This document shows, one piece after another, positions 17,662 to 26,662 of a stretch of 64,000 bases of DNA (positions within the stretch are counted from its first letter, which is position 1; every line of letters starts with the position of its first letter). The stretch covers positions 806,001 to 870,000 of the forward strand of contig NZ_CP033878.1 of the NCBI RefSeq assembly GCF_009690625.1. The letters are read 5' to 3'. The notes beneath the pieces were generated by a model. That model had not been told where the DNA came from and did no database searches. It saw only the letters and a list, made by a program, of their open reading frames with translations. Source of the stretch: Halorhabdus sp. CBA1104 (lineage in GTDB: Archaea; Halobacteriota; Halobacteria; Halobacteriales; Haloarculaceae). The position numbers and the translations under genes were made by a program.

Positions 17662-17874
17662 TCAGGCCTCGCCGTCGTCTGCGGGATCGTACTCGAAGAT
17701 ATCCTCGATCGTACACTCGAAGTAGTGGGCGAGCTCGAAGGCTAATTCGAGGCTCGGATCGTACCGTCCTCGCTCGATGGCGTTGATGGTCTGTCGCGAA
17801 ACATCGACGTCATCGGCGAGTTCACCTTGTGTTATATCCTTCTTTGCCCGCCAGACGTTCAGATCGTTCTCCAT
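17662..17874 (-). CDS. XRE/Cro-type HTH regulator
   Basis: 70 residues from the ATG at 17874. A helix-turn-helix of the HTH_3 type covers about 10-62 (ITQGELADDVDVSRQTINAI). The start is two bases after the stop of the membrane protein gene, so the two form an operon. Short regulators of this kind paired with DUF2178-type membrane proteins are common in archaea; the pair may sense a membrane signal, but the function is not known. Confidence 0.85.
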   Translation of the reverse strand: MENDLNVWRAKKDITQGELADDVDVSRQTINAIERGRYDPSLELAFELAHYFECTIEDIFEYDPADDGEA

Positions 17875-17876
17875 CG

Positions 17877-18284
17877 TCACATCTGCCGTCGGTAATACTC
17901 GTTTGCCACCTGCTGGAGGAAGACACTCCCGAGGGTACATCCCAGGAGTATCGGGACCATCGGCAGGTCGATCTCGGTCATCGTCAGCACTAACAGCACC
18001 ACTGACAGACAGATCAGCAGCACACTCCACGAGATTGCGGTCGCTTTGTAGGTGATCTGTTTGCTTCGCTCGTCGGCGATTCCGGCCCGCTCTAACCGTT
18101 TGTAGTACCCGTACCCGGCCACACTACCGACCACCATCAACCCGATACCCATCCAGAACGGCGAGAATTCGGGAAGCGAATCCTCGACCATCGCACTGCC
18201 GAAACCGAGGACGAGGCCTGCAAGGACCGCACCCACGAACATGAGTCTGATCCGACCGAAGGAACTCCAGTTGTTTCGCATCAT
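17877..18284 (-). CDS. DUF2178-like membrane protein
   Basis: 135 residues with four hydrophobic helices (about 12-30, 41-60, 80-103 and 108-125) and a conserved polar loop YYKRLERAGIADERSKQI between helices 2 and 3. That loop with a DER motif next to an XRE regulator fits the DUF2178 group. A TATA-like box lies about 27 bp before the start codon, suggesting a leaderless transcript that also carries the regulator gene. Confidence 0.7.
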   Translation of the reverse strand: MMRNNWSSFGRIRLMFVGAVLAGLVLGFGSAMVEDSLPEFSPFWMGIGLMVVGSVAGYGYYKRLERAGIADERSKQITYKATAISWSVLLICLSVVLLVLTMTEIDLPMVPILLGCTLGSVFLQQVANEYYRRQM

Positions 18285-18310
18285 TATGTAAAGTACGCTT
18301 TCCTCTTTGG

Positions 18311-18318
18311 CTATAAAA
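18311..18318 (-). promoter_or_regulatory. TATA box of the DUF2178-like/HTH operon
   Basis: On the minus strand TTTTATAG is centred about 30 bp before the ATG at 18284. This is the archaeal TATA spacing for a transcript starting at or near the start codon. The HTH protein may bind nearby, but no clear operator palindrome is seen. Confidence 0.5.
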
Positions 18319-18515
18319 CTTTCCTAATTGTCGTCTTAGGTTGATGTCACTCGGGATCGGTCCCGTTCGTCCGGTCTCACGACAGCACGCTCGCAACTGA
18401 TCCGACCACCACCCAGCGGGTGTCTCTGTCCACAAGTAACGACTCCCGACTCGAACGGACTGAAAGCGTCTGACTCCTCGAAACCGTCAAACCATGTTCG
18501 CCCGAACGAACGGGC

Positions 18516-19538
18516 ATGGAACTGGAAGGGACGATACTCCGTGGGCGTGACTTCGAGCCGATCGATGGACGGGTTGTCCTCGAGGACGGCGAAATTGGCG
18601 CTGTCGAGGAGACCAGCACTGACAGCGACAATATCGTCCTCCCGGCGTTCGTCAACGCCCACACGCACATCGGCGACTCGATCGCCAAGGAAGCCGGTGG
18701 CGGTCTCAGCCTGGACGAACTGGTTGCGCCGCCCGATGGGCTGAAACATCGCTTACTCCGGGAAGCGACACGCGAGGAACTGATCGGCGCGATGGCGCGT
18801 TCACTCCAGTTCATGGAGCAAGCCGGGACAGGGGCGTTTATCGAATTTCGCGAGGGTGGTATCGAAGGTGTCGAGACGATCGAAACAGCCCTGGACGGAC
18901 AGGATATCGAGAGCGTCATCCTCGGTCGTGAGACGGTCGAGGCGATGGAGGCAGCCGACGGCTTCGGGGCCAGCGGTGCCCGGGACGGCGAGTTCGGTGC
19001 CGAACGGACGGCGACCGCAAACGCGGGGAAACTTTTCGGCATTCACGCCGGCGAACGTGACAGCGCCGATGTCAACCCCGCACTCGATCTCGATCCGGAC
19101 TTTCTGGTTCACATGGTTCACCTAGAGGACCTCCACTACGGGCGACTCGACGACGAGGAGACACCGGTCGTGCTCTGTCCGCGGTCGAACCTCGTCACCG
19201 GCGTCGGGACGGCTCCCGCACGCGAGTTACTCGACCGGACGACGGTCGCGCTGGGAACGGACAACGTGATGCTCAACAGCCCCTCGATGTTCCGGGAGAT
19301 GGCGTTCGCGGCCAAACTCTACGATGTCTCCGCAAGGGAGGTCCTTCGCATGGCGACCGTCGCTGGGGCGGACATCGCCAATCTGAACGGTGGCGTGATC
19401 GAGCCCGGTCGCGACGGTCGCCTGCTCGTGCTCGACGGCGAGTCGGACAATCTCGCTGGCGCAGAAGATATCGTCCGTGCCGTCGTTCGACGCGCCGGTG
19501 TCGCCGACGTCACTGACGTCGTTCTCGGTGGCTCCTGA
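18516..19538 (+). CDS. Amidohydrolase family protein (chlorohydrolase/deaminase-like)
   Basis: 340 residues. Metal-site motifs are VNAHTHIGDS (HxH), a His in GIHAGERD, and Asp in LGTDNVMLNSP; VVLCPRSNLVTG is typical of the cytosine-deaminase/chlorohydrolase branch. The C-terminus ends with the usual beta-sandwich strand (GRDGRLLVLDG). It probably deaminates or hydrolyses a nitrogen-containing ring compound; the substrate is unknown. It is a single gene, followed by uspA 55 bp downstream with its own promoter. Confidence 0.8.
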   Translation: MELEGTILRGRDFEPIDGRVVLEDGEIGAVEETSTDSDNIVLPAFVNAHTHIGDSIAKEAGGGLSLDELVAPPDGLKHRLLREATREELIGAMARSLQFMEQAGTGAFIEFREGGIEGVETIETALDGQDIESVILGRETVEAMEAADGFGASGARDGEFGAERTATANAGKLFGIHAGERDSADVNPALDLDPDFLVHMVHLEDLHYGRLDDEETPVVLCPRSNLVTGVGTAPARELLDRTTVALGTDNVMLNSPSMFREMAFAAKLYDVSAREVLRMATVAGADIANLNGGVIEPGRDGRLLVLDGESDNLAGAEDIVRAVVRRAGVADVTDVVLGGS

Positions 19539-19555
19539 CGGCCCACCGACACGAA

Positions 19556-19564
19556 CTATTAAAC
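19556..19564 (+). promoter_or_regulatory. TATA box of the UspA gene
   Basis: CTATTAAAC lies 30-38 bp before the ATG at 19594, fitting a leaderless or very short-leader transcript. It begins 18 bp after the amidohydrolase stop. Confidence 0.55.
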
Positions 19565-19593
19565 GGCCTGTCGCCAAACGTTAACATACGTTC

Positions 19594-20043
19594 ATGTACG
19601 ATAAGATCCTCTTGCCGACTGATGGCTCTGAAGGGATGGAACGGGTGATCGAGCACACTGCCAGGTTGGCTCGCCATCACGGGGCGACGATCCACGCTGT
19701 CCACGTCGTCGACACGGCCACGATGAGCCGGATGCCTATGGAGACGTCCTGGGAAGCCGTCTCGGGAATGTTGCGCGAAGAGGGCCAACGGGCACTCGAT
19801 CAGGTACGGGACAGTACCGGTGACGTCCCCGTCGAGGGATCGCTGACGGAAGGTGTCCCGAATCAGGAGATCGTCGAGTACGCCGAGCGCCACGATATCG
19901 ACCTGATCGTCATGGGTACTCACGGGCGTGGCGGACTCGATCGGCTCCTGCTCGGGAGTGTCGCCGAACGAGTCATCCGGACTGCACCCGTTCCCGTGAC
20001 GACGATCCGTGTCGCCATAGCTTCGAGCGAAAGCGAGGCCTGA
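19594..20043 (+). CDS. Universal stress protein UspA
   Basis: 149 residues, one Usp domain. It has the N-terminal MYDKILLPTDGSEGM and the ATP-binding loop GTHGRGGLDRLLLGSVAERV followed by PVPVTTIR, so it is of the nucleotide-binding type. Haloarchaea carry many paralogues, often with no known partner. Here it stands alone between an amidohydrolase and a convergent mutarotase-like gene. Confidence 0.9.
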   Translation: MYDKILLPTDGSEGMERVIEHTARLARHHGATIHAVHVVDTATMSRMPMETSWEAVSGMLREEGQRALDQVRDSTGDVPVEGSLTEGVPNQEIVEYAERHDIDLIVMGTHGRGGLDRLLLGSVAERVIRTAPVPVTTIRVAIASSESEA

Positions 20044-20076
20044 GAGCGACCGCCCAGTGCAACTGCTTCAACCGGG

Positions 20077-20970
20077 TTAGCTGAACGGATAGTCCTCGAG
20101 CGTCGCCCCGTCAGGGTTCGGGACGTCGTCGTACAGCCGCCAGGACTCGACGTGCTCGAGTGTCTCGCCTGGATCGACAGTCCGCAATGGGCCGAGCGTC
20201 TCGATCTCCTCCATGTCCGCGTCGGTGTACACTTCGAGCGCACAGCCACGATCGGGATACGTCCCGTCCGGGTCGTATTCGATGGATTTTACGAAGGCGT
20301 GGCCATTGTTGACGTACCCGATCCACTCGTCGACGCCCGTCGACCCGACTTTGCACGCCCCGTCGCCGTCCGGATCCTGTTCGACCCGGAGGTGGCCATC
20401 GCGCAGTGACAGCCGATCGTCGCCCAGACTCGTGTACGGCCAGAACGTCAGCGAGCGGTCGGGGAGCCGGTCCTGGGTTCCGGCCCGTGCCGCCGGGAGA
20501 AATCCGGTCCCGCCGCCCTCCATGACGGTAATGCCCCAGGGAGCGAGTTCGATCGGCCACAGCCCTTCGTTCGTGACGCGATGGGTGACGGTGACTGCCG
20601 GTTCGTCGTCGACCATCTCGACGGTCAGTTCCTTCCGGATGTGGGTTCCCGACTCGGTGGGTTGGCGGAGTGTGACGGCCCCGTCACCGAGCTCGTACTC
20701 GACTGGCTCGTTATCGGGTGTCAACGTTCGGTCGCTGACTTCCGGGGCGTACCAGAGCCGATGCCCGCCGTAAATCCGGTACTCGTCACTCCCGCGCTCA
20801 CCGAGATCCTCCGCTACTTGATGGAACTCGTTTGGGCCATCGACGAACCCGAACGAGACGATTCGTGGCCCAACCTCTGTCGTTGCGATCAACTCGATGT
20901 CATCGTTGCCGAGTTTGATGCAATCGTCCCAGCCAGCATACGAAATCAGTTCCGCAGTGGTCTCACCCAT
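20077..20970 (-). CDS. DUF4380-like protein with galactose-mutarotase fold
   Basis: 297 residues from the ATG at 20970; a longer frame begins at 20997. The sequence is beta-rich, with EVGPRIVSFGF near the start, YGGHRLWYAPE (a conserved sugar-binding-like His/Trp motif), VTHRVTNEGLWPIELAPWGITVM in the middle and LEVYTDADMEEIETLGPL near the end. This layout is seen in mutarotase-like proteins that bind carbohydrate. An enzymatic role is not shown, and no signal peptide is seen. It is convergent with uspA. Confidence 0.65.
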   Translation of the reverse strand: MGETTAELISYAGWDDCIKLGNDDIELIATTEVGPRIVSFGFVDGPNEFHQVAEDLGERGSDEYRIYGGHRLWYAPEVSDRTLTPDNEPVEYELGDGAVTLRQPTESGTHIRKELTVEMVDDEPAVTVTHRVTNEGLWPIELAPWGITVMEGGGTGFLPAARAGTQDRLPDRSLTFWPYTSLGDDRLSLRDGHLRVEQDPDGDGACKVGSTGVDEWIGYVNNGHAFVKSIEYDPDGTYPDRGCALEVYTDADMEEIETLGPLRTVDPGETLEHVESWRLYDDVPNPDGATLEDYPFS

Positions 20971-21057
20971 GGCTGGCGGTTCGACCGCACCCGACAAACA
21001 ACTACCGAGAACTATCTATCCGCTTATATTTGGGACGAGAATCGAGGCGACGGCGAT

Positions 21058-21540
21058 TCAGTGATCGCCGACGTCTTCGTAGACCCAGGGTTCGTCCGCC
21101 CGCTCGTAGTCGAGGAGTTCCTCGTCGTCGAAGAACAGCTCGATCTCTCGCTCGTTGGCACCCGGATCCTCGTGAGCCGAGCCGTGGATGATGTTCTGGC
21201 TCAGGTCGAGCCCGTAATCACCACGGATCGTTCCGGGCGCGGCCTCGGCGGGGTCGGTCGCCCCCATCATCTGGCGAACCTGTCGGGTCGCATCGGCACC
21301 CTCCCAGACCATCGCCATGACCGGGCCGGAGGTAATGAACGCGACCAGATCGTCGAAAAACGGCTTGTCTTCGTGTTCGGCGTAGTGCTCGTGGGCGAGG
21401 TCCTCGTCGATCTGCATGAACTTCGCACCAGCGAGCTTCAGCCCGCGATCTTCGAGGCGGGTGATGATGTCGCCGACCAGTCCGCGCTGGACGGCGTCGG
21501 GTTTTGCCATAACGAAGGTGCGCTCGTCGTGATGGCTCAT
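21058..21540 (-). CDS. ndk: Nucleoside diphosphate kinase
   Basis: 160 residues. It begins [20 protein letters not shown] and has the catalytic His in [10 protein letters not shown], plus [21 protein letters not shown] and [10 protein letters not shown]. It transfers the gamma phosphate between nucleotides via phospho-His. Length is normal for a haloarchaeal hexameric enzyme with acidic surfaces. Its ATG overlaps the stop of rpl24e by four bases; ndk in the L7Ae-S28e-L24e operon is conserved in archaea. Confidence 0.96.
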   Translation of the reverse strand: MSHHDERTFVMAKPDAVQRGLVGDIITRLEDRGLKLAGAKFMQIDEDLAHEHYAEHEDKPFFDDLVAFITSGPVMAMVWEGADATRQVRQMMGATDPAEAAPGTIRGDYGLDLSQNIIHGSAHEDPGANEREIELFFDDEELLDYERADEPWVYEDVGDH

Positions 21541-21860
21541 TGTTCGACCTCCTCGGGTTCGCTGTCCTCGTCTGCTTGCTCGTCGGTCTCGTCTTCGTCA
21601 CCGGCGTCATCCTCGGCGACGGCGGAGCCATCGTCGGTTGGGTCCGGCTCCGTTGCCGGCTCCTCTTCGACTGCCTCGCCGGCGGTCTCGCTGCCGGCTT
21701 CCGTCCAGGAGAGGTCCCGGGCTTCCCGACCGAGGTCTGCGTTTTTCTCACACTTGGCCGAGCAGTAGTGGATGGTCGTCCCGTCCGTTCGGACGAACAT
21801 CGTCCCGGTGCCCGGCTCGATCTCGGCGCCGCAGTAGTCACATTCGCGTGTCTGTGGCAT
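21537..21860 (-). CDS. rpl24e: Ribosomal protein L24e with acidic tail
   Basis: 107 residues. The first 60 are a full L24e: zinc ligands in ECDYCGAEI and [10 protein letters not shown], with [11 protein letters not shown] between. The last half is a highly acidic extension of Asp, Glu, Ala and Thr that is absent from non-halophile L24e. It is probably disordered. The gene is coupled on both sides: its ATG overlaps the rps28e stop by one base and its stop overlaps the ndk start. Confidence 0.93.
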   Translation of the reverse strand: MPQTRECDYCGAEIEPGTGTMFVRTDGTTIHYCSAKCEKNADLGREARDLSWTEAGSETAGEAVEEEPATEPDPTDDGSAVAEDDAGDEDETDEQADEDSEPEEVEQ

Positions 21861-22087
21861 TATTGCCCTCCAATGGCGTCGGCCTCACGGGCGGTCTCCC
21901 GAAGCTGGAGGATATCCCCTTCGCGGACCGGCCCGAGGACGTTTCGCGTGATAATGCGGCCTTTGTTCTCGCCCTCGCGGATGCGGCACTTGACCTGCAT
22001 GGCCTCGCCGTGCATCCCCGTCCGGCCCACGACCTCGATGACCTCCGCGGGCGTGGATCCGTCGTCTTCTGTCTCTTCAGCGCTCAT
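21860..22087 (-). CDS. rps28e: Ribosomal protein S28e
   Basis: 75 residues; [35 protein letters not shown] and [12 protein letters not shown] identify S28e, a small OB-fold subunit protein. The start is 11 bp after rpl7ae and is preceded on the minus strand by GAGGTGACC at about 22092-22100, a good Shine-Dalgarno sequence. Confidence 0.95.
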   Translation of the reverse strand: MSAEETEDDGSTPAEVIEVVGRTGMHGEAMQVKCRIREGENKGRIITRNVLGPVREGDILQLRETAREADAIGGQ

Positions 22088-22098
22088 TATTGGTCACC

Positions 22099-22461
22099 TC
22101 AGCGAAGGTCCTCGACCTTCTCGGCGATATCGTCGATGGTATCATCTGCGTCGCCCGCGTCGACGATCGCGGCCGCCGCGCTGCCGACTTCGAGCCCGGC
22201 AGCGTGGCCCAGATCGTCCTGGGCGCCGACGAAGATGAACGGAACTGACTTTTCGTCAGCCAGTTCCGGCAGGTGCATGACGATCTCTTCCGGCTGGACG
22301 TCTTCGGCGACGAAGATCAGATCCGCGTTGCCGCGTTCGATCGCCTTGGTCGTCTCGTTGGTTCCTTTCTTTACTTGGCCTGTGTCTCGCGCGATCTCGA
22401 GCGCCTCGAGGGCGTCGTCTTCGAGATCCGCGGGAACATCGAAATCGACGTATACTGGCAT
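22099..22461 (-). CDS. rpl7ae: Ribosomal protein L7Ae, kink-turn RNA-binding protein
   Basis: 120 residues with [20 protein letters not shown] and [19 protein letters not shown], the RNA-binding face of L7Ae. In archaea it binds kink-turns in 23S rRNA, box C/D and H/ACA guide RNPs and RNase P. It leads the operon rpl7ae-rps28e-rpl24e-ndk. It has an exceptionally strong ribosome-binding site (separate entry). About 240 bp separate it from the transducer gene, enough for a leader RNA. Confidence 0.96.
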   Translation of the reverse strand: MPVYVDFDVPADLEDDALEALEIARDTGQVKKGTNETTKAIERGNADLIFVAEDVQPEEIVMHLPELADEKSVPFIFVGAQDDLGHAAGLEVGSAAAAIVDAGDADDTIDDIAEKVEDLR

Positions 22462-22465
22462 GATT

Positions 22466-22477
22466 GGATCACCTCCT
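22466..22477 (-). promoter_or_regulatory. Twelve-base ribosome-binding site of rpl7ae
   Basis: The minus strand reads AGGAGGTGATCC, fully complementary to the conserved 3' end of archaeal 16S rRNA (GGATCACCTCCT). It ends four bases before the ATG at 22461, with the AGGAGG core further upstream. Many haloarchaeal genes have weak or no such site, so this marks very efficient or specially controlled initiation. Confidence 0.8.
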
Positions 22478-22701
22478 GCACGTGGGCTCGCGCTCCCCCG
22501 CCGTTTCGGACCCGTGCCGGCCGTTCCGGCGGGCCCGACGTCGCCCGGCGAACCGACGTCCCCGGACGCTGTGAAAGTCCTAGATGGCTAGGAGCATCAT
22601 CAACCCCGTGCAGGCTGTACTCCAACGTGGCCCGGCGGACGTAAAAGCGCTTTCGAAGCCACTTGCCCGTGGGAGCCCAGCACACAGGCCAACGACACCA
22701 A

Positions 22702-24162
22702 CTACTGTGTCGAGCTGGTTAGCCGATCCATCGACGACTCGACCGCTTCGATCATCGCTACCTGCTGTTCCGTGTTCGCAACGATCTCCTGTACTTCGGC
22801 CGCGACTGTTTGGGCTTCCCCGAGCGCGTCGTCGACCATTGCCGCGATTTCTTCCGCACTCGCCGCCTGATCGTCGGTCGCATCGGAAACTTGACTGATC
22901 CCCTCGACCGTCGCAACCACTGTCTCGACTATCGCTTCGAAGCGGGACATTGCTTCATCGACCTGCTCGATGCTCTCGTTTACTTGCGTCGTCGTCCGCT
23001 CCAGATTTTCGACAGTCGACTGCGTTTCGGTTTGAATATCGCCGACCATCGCTTCGATGTCGCTGGCGTGGGTCTGGGACTCCTCGGCGAGACTCTTGAC
23101 TTCGTCTGCAACTACGGCGAAGCCCTCTCCGGCTTCGCCTGCCCGGGCGGCCTCGATGGAAGCGTTCAGCGCCAGCATGTTCGTCTGGTCGGCAATATCG
23201 TTGATCACCTCGACGATCTCGTCGATCTCGTCGACGCGTCGCTGGAGCGCGTGGACATCCTCGGTCACCTCGTCAGCGGAATCGGAAGCCGTTTCCATGA
23301 CGTTTACAGCCTCTCTGGCGGAGTCACGCCCTTCTTCGGCGAGGCTCTGGGCTTCGTTGCTGGTATCTTGGACTTCGTCGGCCGTCGATGCGATCTCTTC
23401 GATCGTCGCCGAGAGATCTGAGACTTCGGTTGCAATCTCACCCATGTCGTCGGCCTGCCCGCTCGCCAGACCTGAGATTTCTTGAGAGTACTCGGCGATT
23501 CCGTCGACGGACGCCTGTAACTGCTCGATGTCGCTATCTATCTCTGCGACGACTTCCTGTATCGTCGTTCCCATTTCGTCGACGACGTCGATGAGCGTGA
23601 GGAGTTCCTCGTCGAGAATACTCTCCGTGGCTTCGAAATCGACGGCCGCTTCGAGATGTCCGCGCTCGTAGGCACTGAGTGTCTGCTCGATCGCCTCTAA
23701 CAAGTCGGCGCGTTCCTGACGGTACCGTGCCGAGTGCTTTAGATCCTGAACGATCTCGATGACACCGATCAGCTCGCCGTCCTCGTATATTGGGGTCGCG
23801 ATGAACCAGATATCCCCACGCAGACTGGCCGTGTCTTCGTACACTGGCGTCTTATCGCCTTCGAGCATCACGTAGTCGTCGTCGACGACGCTAACCCCGG
23901 GAAAGTCGCTGTCTGCGCTCTGTGGTGATTCGAGTACTTTCTCCGCGAGGAGTGATTTCGATGGGTCTTCGTACAGTACGTGGCCGATGTTGTCGACGTC
24001 ACGGACCTCGTGGTAGCTAACCCCGAGAAGCGACTCGATATGTCTGTTCCAGTTGACAACGGTACCGTCGTTGTCGAGGACGAGCGCCGGGAGGCTGATG
24101 ACGTCCAGTACCGTTTCAGCATCTACGCGGTTCGTGGAGGGTGGTTGGGTCTGCTCTGTCAT
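22702..24162 (-). CDS. Soluble methyl-accepting transducer with PAS domain
   Basis: 486 residues with no hydrophobic segment, so it is cytoplasmic. A PAS domain lies at about 20-140 ([20 protein letters not shown], then [21 protein letters not shown]), followed by a long coiled coil and the MCP hairpin tip [20 protein letters not shown] with [16 protein letters not shown]. Known relatives pass a redox or metabolic signal to CheA/CheW at the flagellar system. The ligand is unknown. It is divergent from tmcA across a short AT-rich promoter region. Confidence 0.9.
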   Translation of the reverse strand: MTEQTQPPSTNRVDAETVLDVISLPALVLDNDGTVVNWNRHIESLLGVSYHEVRDVDNIGHVLYEDPSKSLLAEKVLESPQSADSDFPGVSVVDDDYVMLEGDKTPVYEDTASLRGDIWFIATPIYEDGELIGVIEIVQDLKHSARYRQERADLLEAIEQTLSAYERGHLEAAVDFEATESILDEELLTLIDVVDEMGTTIQEVVAEIDSDIEQLQASVDGIAEYSQEISGLASGQADDMGEIATEVSDLSATIEEIASTADEVQDTSNEAQSLAEEGRDSAREAVNVMETASDSADEVTEDVHALQRRVDEIDEIVEVINDIADQTNMLALNASIEAARAGEAGEGFAVVADEVKSLAEESQTHASDIEAMVGDIQTETQSTVENLERTTTQVNESIEQVDEAMSRFEAIVETVVATVEGISQVSDATDDQAASAEEIAAMVDDALGEAQTVAAEVQEIVANTEQQVAMIEAVESSMDRLTSSTQ

Positions 24163-24196
24163 GCTGGTCCTGCTAGAATCTGATTCACACCCATCA

Positions 24197-24206
24197 GATA
24201 AAATAG
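24197..24206 (-). promoter_or_regulatory. TATA box of the transducer gene
   Basis: The minus strand reads CTATTTTATC about 35-44 bp before the ATG at 24162, giving a leader of perhaps 8-12 bases. The same AT-rich stretch may also serve the divergent tmcA gene. Confidence 0.4.
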
Positions 24207-24329
24207 CGATTATTGATTATCAATTCTGATAACATGACAATACAAGAAGGGGCGCGTCGGTTCGTGGTGGCCATGTGTTCGATTCAGCGTCCGGCACACC
24301 CAAGGTTCCACCCAGTCTACGCACTGGCG

Positions 24330-26600
24330 ATGGGCCACTCGATTGGACGCAGGCTCCGGGCCGAAGCCCAACGGACCGACGAGCGCCGACTCGTCGTCTT
24401 AGCGGGAGAGTCCGGGACCCGTGAGCCCGCTTTGCGGGACGTCGTTGCCGACGCTCGCCTCGACAGTGAGACGCTCTCAGTGGTCAGTCAGGCGTCGCTC
24501 CTTGGATGTGAGCGGATCGACCCGACCCACAGCGATAAGCTTCTCGGACAGACTCGTGACGGTGTCGTCTACGACGCAACCGAACGATTCGATCCCGATG
24601 TACTCGCCCACGTCGTCGGTGCCATTGCGGGTGGCGGATTGGGCATCCTCTTGACGCCACCCCTGGATACGTGGCCAGATCGACGTGACCGCTTCGACAG
24701 CACGCTCGCGGTTCCGCCGTTCGGGGTTGGGGACGTGACAGGGCACTTCCGGCGGCGAATCGTCGCGACACTGCGGTCCCACCCGGGAATCGCGATCGTC
24801 GACACCGACACGGAGACCATCGAGAGCGACGGGCTGAGAGACCCTGCTCCGCGACTCCGGACGGCCGAGCCATCGACGCCGGACGACCATGCGTTCCCTG
24901 CAGCGGTCTATCGACGGTGTCGGACGGCCGATCAGGTTGAGACAGTAGCAGCCTTCGAGACACTCTTGGCGGCGGGGCGAGCGGTCGTTGTGGAGGCCGA
25001 TCGCGGCCGGGGGAAATCGAGTGCTGCCGGGCTCGCTGCCGGAAGTCTCGCTGCAGCCGGGCGGGACGTCCTCGTGACGGCCCCCGAGCGTCGCAACGCC
25101 ACGGAACTATTCGATCGCGCTCGGGAACTCCGGGCGGATCTCGATGCCGGAGGCGACGGTGGGGGCCAGTCTGAAGCGCCCTCCGATGGGGGTAGCGAGG
25201 ACAGCCGACTGCCGATCGAGTTTGACGCCGGATCGATTCGGTACGAGCGCCCAGATGTTGCGGTCGAGCAGGCATCGGACGCGGACGTAGTGTTCGTCGA
25301 CGAGGCAGCGGCACTCCCGGTCGCCGTCCTCGATGGACTGCTGGACGCCCGGAGCGTCGGCTTCACAAGCACTGTGCGGGGCTATGAAGGGACCGGCCGG
25401 GGCTTCGACGTCCGTTTTCGTGATCGGCTCGCCGAGTCGGACTTCGATGTAACAGAACAGCACATGGACGACCCGATCCGATACGCCGCGGGCGATCCGA
25501 TCGAGACCTGGTTGTTCCGGGCGCTATTGCTGGATGCGACACCAGCCCCCGCCCAGCTCGTTACCGACGCGACACCAGAAAATGTGGCCTACCGGCAACT
25601 CGAATCCACAACCTTACTCGAAAACGAGTCCCTCCTGGGGGAGGTTTTCGGTCTGCTCGTCGTCGCCCATTACCGAACGGAACCGGCCGACTTCGCCCGA
25701 TTGTTGGACGCACCAAACGTCTCCGTGCGGGCACTCACTCTCGACGGCCACGTTGTCTCGGTCGCGTTACTGGCAAGAGAGGGTGCACTGCCGGCCGATA
25801 TCCGGGGCGAAATGTACGAGGGCGGCCGCGTCGCTGGCAACATGATCCCCGATGTACTGACGAGTCAACTTCGTGACGAGGCGGCAGCCGTCCCCAGCGG
25901 CCAGCGGGTCATGCGGATCGCTACCCACGATGCCGTTCGTGGACGGGGACTCGGGTCGCGGCTGCTGAGTGCAATCCACGACGAGTTCGCCGAGACTGTC
26001 GACTGGCTCGGTACCGGCTATGGCGCGACGCCGGAACTGGTCGACTTCTGGCGGGAGAACGGATACAGTACCGTTCACCTCTCGACCTCGCGCAACGAAC
26101 GCAGTGGCGAGCACTCGGCGATCATGCTCAGGCCGACCTCACCAGATGGCGAGGAACTGCTCGATCGACACACTGGCTGGCTTCTCGATCGTATCGAAGG
26201 CACGCTCTCGGCCCCACTCTCTGCTCTCGATCCCGACGTCGTGCGGGCGGTCCTCCGATCGATCGACGAGCCGCCCGAACCCGATCTCAGTGACTTCGAG
26301 TGGCGCGTGCTCGCCGGCTCACCTCACGGTGCGGGACTGTACGATACCGCGCCGGCGGCGTTCGCCCGCTTGACACTCCGGCACCTGGTCGAACCCGCGG
26401 GTGAATCACTCTTGTCTGCCCGCCAGGAGCGATTACTAGTGACGAAGACTCTCCAACATCGGCCCTGGGAAACCGTTACTGACGCACTGAACTATCACTC
26501 CCGGCGTGAGTGCATGCGTGCACTGGGTGCGGCGGTCGGCACACTGATCGAAGCGTACGGCACTGACAACGCCCGTCGGGAATTCGATCGCTTCGAGTGA
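24330..26600 (+). CDS. tmcA: tRNA(Met) cytidine acetyltransferase TmcA
   Basis: 756 residues from the ATG at 24330; the frame is open to 24213 and a start at 24234 is possible, but the first 39 residues of the longer frame do not resemble the family. Domains are an N-terminal region with RRLVVLAGES, a helicase-like ATPase (Walker A EADRGRGKSS, Walker B VVFVDEAAALP), a GNAT domain (RIATHDAVRGRGLGSRLL) and a C-terminal tRNA-binding part. It makes N4-acetylcytidine with ATP and acetyl-CoA; archaeal members can modify several RNAs. Confidence 0.9.
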   Translation: MGHSIGRRLRAEAQRTDERRLVVLAGESGTREPALRDVVADARLDSETLSVVSQASLLGCERIDPTHSDKLLGQTRDGVVYDATERFDPDVLAHVVGAIAGGGLGILLTPPLDTWPDRRDRFDSTLAVPPFGVGDVTGHFRRRIVATLRSHPGIAIVDTDTETIESDGLRDPAPRLRTAEPSTPDDHAFPAAVYRRCRTADQVETVAAFETLLAAGRAVVVEADRGRGKSSAAGLAAGSLAAAGRDVLVTAPERRNATELFDRARELRADLDAGGDGGGQSEAPSDGGSEDSRLPIEFDAGSIRYERPDVAVEQASDADVVFVDEAAALPVAVLDGLLDARSVGFTSTVRGYEGTGRGFDVRFRDRLAESDFDVTEQHMDDPIRYAAGDPIETWLFRALLLDATPAPAQLVTDATPENVAYRQLESTTLLENESLLGEVFGLLVVAHYRTEPADFARLLDAPNVSVRALTLDGHVVSVALLAREGALPADIRGEMYEGGRVAGNMIPDVLTSQLRDEAAAVPSGQRVMRIATHDAVRGRGLGSRLLSAIHDEFAETVDWLGTGYGATPELVDFWRENGYSTVHLSTSRNERSGEHSAIMLRPTSPDGEELLDRHTGWLLDRIEGTLSAPLSALDPDVVRAVLRSIDEPPEPDLSDFEWRVLAGSPHGAGLYDTAPAAFARLTLRHLVEPAGESLLSARQERLLVTKTLQHRPWETVTDALNYHSRRECMRALGAAVGTLIEAYGTDNARREFDRFE

Positions 26601-26662
26601 GTGTGTCACTCGGTCGGGAACCGAAACCTACACCCGCAGGAGTGACCGAAATATCGGTAGCA

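Noticed and set aside
20581-21768. 395-codon plus-strand frame over the mutarotase-like, ndk and rpl24e genes
   Set aside because: It is antisense to ndk and rpl24e, which are certain. The translation has no recognisable domain.
22466-22477. Sequence identical to the 3' end of 16S rRNA on the plus strand
   Set aside because: Only 12 bases match and no rRNA flanks it. It is explained as the complement of a strong ribosome-binding site.
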